From: Microbulbifer sp. SAOS-129_SWC
Lineage (GTDB): Bacteria > Pseudomonadota > Gammaproteobacteria > Pseudomonadales > Cellvibrionaceae
DNA length: 64,000 bases
NCBI RefSeq assembly: GCF_039696035.1
Contig: NZ_CP155567.1
Coordinates: forward strand, 943,501-1,007,500
Direction: 5' to 3'
The notes under the pieces were generated by a model. That model saw only the letters and a list, made by a program, of their open reading frames with translations, was not told the origin of the DNA and searched no databases. This document shows, piece after piece, positions 60,979-64,000 of this stretch. The position numbers were made by a program, and so were the translations under genes. How positions within the stretch are numbered: position 1 is the stretch's first letter; each line of letters starts with the position of its first letter.

Positions 60979-61939
60979 TGTCTTCTCGTTTTCCTGCCAG
61001 TTCGTCCTGCAGCAGCTGCTCCAGCCGCTCCTGGTCCTGTACGAAATTGCGGATGCCCTCGGCGAGTTTCTCGGTTGCCATGGCATCGGTATTCAGCTGG
61101 TAGCGGAACTGCGCTTCGCCGAGCGGTTGTGCGGGGCGCGGCTCGCCGCCGGCTGGTGTCTGCAGACCGCTGGCGAGGGTGCCGCCGTCATCTTCCAGCT
61201 CCTGCAGCAGCTGCGGGCTGATGGTCAGGCGATCGCAGCCGGCCAGCGCCTCGATCTCGCCGGTATTGCGGAAACTGGCGCCCATTACCACCGTCGGATA
61301 CTCGCGCGACTTGTAGTAATGGTAGATGTGGCGCACCGACTGCACGCCGGGATCTTCATCGGCGGTGAAGTCGTCGCGGCCACTGTCGGCCTTGTGCCAG
61401 TCGAGGATGCGGCCCACAAACGGCGAGATCAGGGTGGCGCCGGCCTCGGCGCAGGCCACCGCCTGGGGAAAGCTGAACAGCAGGGTCAGGTTGCAGTGAA
61501 TACCCTCGCGCTCCAGCACGCTGGCCGCAGCGATGCCCTCCCAGGTGGAGGCGACCTTGATCAGCACCCGCTCGCGCTCCACGCCGGCCTGCTCGTACAG
61601 TGCGATCAGCTGGCGCGCGCAATCGATGGTGGCGCGCGTGTCGAACGACAGGCGCGCGTCCACCTCGGTAGATACCACGCCGGGGACCAGATCGAGGATC
61701 TCGGCCCCGACCGACACCGCCAGTTTCAGCGCCGCCAGGCGCGCGCGGTCACCGCTGTGCTGCTGTGCCCAGGCCAGCGCGTCGGAGATGTGCGGGCGGT
61801 ACTGCGGCAGCTGCGCCGCCTTGTACAGCAGGGACGGGTTGGTGGTGGCGTCGTGGGGGCGGTAGCGGCGAATGGCCTCGATATCGCCGGTATCCGCCAC
61901 CACCTGACTGCGCTCTCTGAGCTGTTCCAGTTTGTTCAT
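60950..61939 (-). CDS. tal: Transaldolase
   Basis: A 329-residue TIM-barrel enzyme of the non-oxidative pentose phosphate pathway, exchanging a dihydroxyacetone unit between sedoheptulose-7-phosphate and glyceraldehyde-3-phosphate. The Schiff-base lysine is Lys128 in [21 protein letters not shown] at 30-38, [11 protein letters not shown], and the late [23 protein letters not shown] are further signatures of the TalB class. AAAGGGA precedes the ATG at 61939. It overlaps the terB-like gene by 29 bases. Confidence 0.96.
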   Translation of the reverse strand: MNKLEQLRERSQVVADTGDIEAIRRYRPHDATTNPSLLYKAAQLPQYRPHISDALAWAQQHSGDRARLAALKLAVSVGAEILDLVPGVVSTEVDARLSFDTRATIDCARQLIALYEQAGVERERVLIKVASTWEGIAAASVLEREGIHCNLTLLFSFPQAVACAEAGATLISPFVGRILDWHKADSGRDDFTADEDPGVQSVRHIYHYYKSREYPTVVMGASFRNTGEIEALAGCDRLTISPQLLQELEDDGGTLASGLQTPAGGEPRPAQPLGEAQFRYQLNTDAMATEKLAEGIRNFVQDQERLEQLLQDELAGKREDNVVTDPKTV

Positions 61940-62036
61940 CTGCTGTCCCTTTACTGCGTTTTTCCTGTTTTGTGTATTCAGCTGGATTGGTGCCCGCGCG
62001 GGCCCACGGCGCGCTCTGTCAGCCTTCAGCGGTGCG

Positions 62037-63014
62037 CTAGGCCGCACTGCCCACCAGTGCCAGCGCCTGTTCCAGCACCTCCGGCCCGGCTCCCGGTTTG
62101 TGCGCATTCTCACTCAGGTGACGGCGGAAGCGGCGCGCGCCGGGCACGCCCTGGAACAGCCCCAGCATATGGCGGGTGATATGGTTGAGACGCTGGCCGC
62201 GGGCCAGTTCGCGCTCGATATACGGCAGCATCTGTTCCGCCACCTGTCCCGGAGTTGGACCCGCGGCACCGCCGAACAGTTCGCTGTCTACCTGTGCCAG
62301 TAGCGCCGGGGTCTGGTAGGCGGCGCGCCCCAGCATAACACCGTCCACCTGCTCCAGGTGGTGCCGGCACTCGTCGATGGTGTTGATGCCGCCGTTGATG
62401 ACTATGTCCAGATCGGGGTAATCCCGCTTCAACTGATAAACCATGTCGTATTTCAGCGGCGGAATCTCGCGGTTCTCTTTCGGACTGAGGCCGTCCAGCC
62501 ACGCCTTGCGCGCGTGTACGATAAACGTGCGGATGCCCACTACGGCCTGGGCCTCGACAAAGCGGGTCAGGCCCGGGTAGTCCTCCATATCGTCGATACC
62601 GATGCGGTGTTTCACCGTCACCGGAATAGACACGGCCGCGCGCATCGCCGCCAGCCCTTCGGCCACCAGTTGCGGTTCCGCCATCAGGCAGGCGCCGAAG
62701 CGGCCCGACTGCACCCGGTCGCTGGGGCAGCCGCAGTTCAGGTTCACTTCGCTGTAGCCCCATTGTTCGGCAATGCGGGCACACTCGGCCAGCTCGCGCG
62801 GATCGCTGCCGCCCAGCTGCAGTGCGAGTGGCAACTCTGCCGCATCGAACTGCAGATATTTATCACGATCACCATAGATAATGGCACCGGTGGTGACCAT
62901 CTCCGTATAGAGCAACGCCTGTTTGCTGAACAGGCGCCACATATAGCGGCAATGGCGGTCGCTCCAATCCATCAGAGGGGCGGTGCAGAAGCGGTGGGAC
63001 AAATCGGTGGACAT
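62037..63014 (-). CDS. dusA: tRNA-dihydrouridine(20/20a) synthase DusA
   Basis: A 325-residue FMN enzyme that reduces uridines 20 and 20a in the tRNA D-loop. The N-terminal [19 protein letters not shown] is diagnostic for DusA. The catalytic cysteine is Cys96 in [24 protein letters not shown]-phosphate contacts are in [15 protein letters not shown] and [11 protein letters not shown], and a C-terminal helical domain follows. The ribosome site is weak; the start is set by homology. It lies 97 bases upstream of transaldolase on the same strand. Confidence 0.95.
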   Translation of the reverse strand: MSTDLSHRFCTAPLMDWSDRHCRYMWRLFSKQALLYTEMVTTGAIIYGDRDKYLQFDAAELPLALQLGGSDPRELAECARIAEQWGYSEVNLNCGCPSDRVQSGRFGACLMAEPQLVAEGLAAMRAAVSIPVTVKHRIGIDDMEDYPGLTRFVEAQAVVGIRTFIVHARKAWLDGLSPKENREIPPLKYDMVYQLKRDYPDLDIVINGGINTIDECRHHLEQVDGVMLGRAAYQTPALLAQVDSELFGGAAGPTPGQVAEQMLPYIERELARGQRLNHITRHMLGLFQGVPGARRFRRHLSENAHKPGAGPEVLEQALALVGSAA

Positions 63015-63212
63015 AAACAGCGCGGGTTTGAACAGGAACGGAGACTTTGATTCGGGGCATTATAGGGGATCGGGGTGACAATTGGATGCACCGCCGGCGA
63101 ATTCCAGCGCTACCCGCTGGATTGAGTGGCGCCGTTCTGTGACCGGTTACTGTTTTGCGCCAGTGCGTTTTTTTATACTGGCTGGCGTCGGATTTTCCAA
63201 GGAGCAGGATAG

Positions 63213-64000
63213 ATGAAGACTCTCGCCGAACTGACCGCGTCCGTCGGTGCCAAGGGCAGAAATTTTCCCGCAGACGTGCGGCTGGTACAGGAGCTGCTGA
63301 ACCGGGCCACCCGAGTTCCCTGGGCGCTGCTGGCGGTTGACGGTCTGATCGGCCCACGGACGATCGAGCGGATCAAGCGCTTCCAGCATCGCGTGGCCGG
63401 ATTTGCGCGGCCCGATGGCCGTGTTGATGTGAGCGGTCGCACCTGGAGCCGGCTGGTGCGCTACGCAATTGACCGGCCTCTCCAGTCCAACGATCTGTTC
63501 GCCGTGCACGGCAAGCTTCCGGGTGCCACTGCTGCTGGCAGCCGTGCCAGGCAGAAAAGCGCGGCGGCGGTGGCCTGGGGGGGCAAAGTCTCGGCGGGCT
63601 TCAAGAGGCGGCTGCAACGGATCGCTGCCAACCTGGGGATTTCACCCGACTTCCTGATGTCCTGTATGGCGTTTGAAACCGGGGAGACATTCAGTCCCTC
63701 GATAAAAAATGCTGCGGGTAGCGGCGCCACCGGGTTGATCCAGTTTATGCCGCGCACCGCCCGGGCGCTGGGAACGACCACTGAGGCACTGGCAGCGATG
63801 ACCGCGGTAAAGCAGCTGGATTATGTCGAGAAGTATTTCCTGCCGTATAAGGGCAAGCTGAAGACACTGGAAGATATCTACCTGGCCATCCTCTATCCGG
63901 CGGCGATCGGTATGGATCCCGCCGATCCGCTATTTCGCCGGGGCGCGAAAACCTACGAACAGAATGCCGGCTTTGATAAGAACAACGACGGTGTGATAAC
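63213..64000 (+). CDS. Peptidoglycan-binding plus lytic transglycosylase-like protein (cut by window edge)
   Basis: An open frame of 262 codons reaching the window end. AAGGAG precedes the ATG. Residues 15-88 resemble a peptidoglycan-binding domain (VRLVQELLNRATRV, VDGLIGPRTIERIKRFQHRV). Residues about 120-262 resemble an SLT-type lysozyme fold: LGISPDFLMSCMAFETGETFSPS with a likely catalytic Glu, AGSGATGLIQFMPRTARALG, LEDIYLAILYPAAIG, and FDKNNDGVIT near the edge. There is no signal peptide, so export would need a holin, a secretion system or lysis. Phage endolysin or type VI/contractile-tail-associated enzyme are possible. Confidence 0.8.
   Translation, partial: MKTLAELTASVGAKGRNFPADVRLVQELLNRATRVPWALLAVDGLIGPRTIERIKRFQHRVAGFARPDGRVDVSGRTWSRLVRYAIDRPLQSNDLFAVHGKLPGATAAGSRARQKSAAAVAWGGKVSAGFKRRLQRIAANLGISPDFLMSCMAFETGETFSPSIKNAAGSGATGLIQFMPRTARALGTTTEALAAMTAVKQLDYVEKYFLPYKGKLKTLEDIYLAILYPAAIGMDPADPLFRRGAKTYEQNAGFDKNNDGVI

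Overview
The window is GC-rich, densely coded bacterial DNA with gammaproteobacterial gene neighbourhoods: dapA-bamC, dnaX-ybaB-recR, rnd-ycgL-ycgN, fabV, hrpA, mlaA, dusA and a DUF2789 gene. Four large TonB-dependent receptors, two POT peptide transporters and a FecI/FecR pair fit a marine, polymer- and peptide-scavenging member of the Cellvibrionales, something like Microbulbifer. That placement is an inference from gene content; no rRNA or tRNA gene was seen.

Layout. 1-5331 (minus): a MacA/MacB-type efflux ABC system (adaptor, ATPase, two permeases, the last cut by the window edge) behind a textbook sigma-54 promoter with upstream palindromes, plus an extra permease paralogue. 5727-8135: SulP anion transporter and tandem universal stress protein. 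8185-10297: thioesterase and FabV. 10336-10851: a MITE-like element followed by two other palindromic repeats. 10909-17365: aldo/keto reductase, DUF2789, LpxL, DapA, BamC, an MBL-fold hydrolase and a TauE/SafE exporter. 17599-20687: peptide transporter and a transglutaminase/TPR lipoprotein interrupted by one in-frame TAA. 20821-40104: an outer-membrane uptake island with four TonB-dependent receptors, two TPR-sulfotransferases, a FecR anti-sigma factor and a FecI-type sigma factor. 40420-45955: DNA replication and repair and RNA processing genes, including a dnaX with all the parts of a programmed -1 frameshift site. 46218-50687: a three-TM protein with a winged-helix tail, a MoxR ATPase with a VWA partner, and a second POT transporter. 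50867-63014: HrpA, a three-gene DUF692 (MNIO) RiPP operon, MlaA, a response-regulator phosphatase with a STAS partner, TerB, transaldolase and DusA. 63213-end: a peptidoglycan-binding/transglycosylase-like protein cut by the window edge.

How it fits together. The receptors bring substrates across the outer membrane, and the two POT carriers could move peptides across the inner membrane. The STN-bearing receptor, FecR and sigma factor form a surface-signalling chain.

The most interesting locus is 55030-57101. It encodes a secreted precursor with five Met/His hexapeptide repeats and two EG(K/N)CG motifs, followed by a DUF692 enzyme and a DUF2063 partner. This is the architecture of copper-binding bufferin/HvfA-type modified peptides. 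A short hairpin lies between the precursor and enzyme genes.
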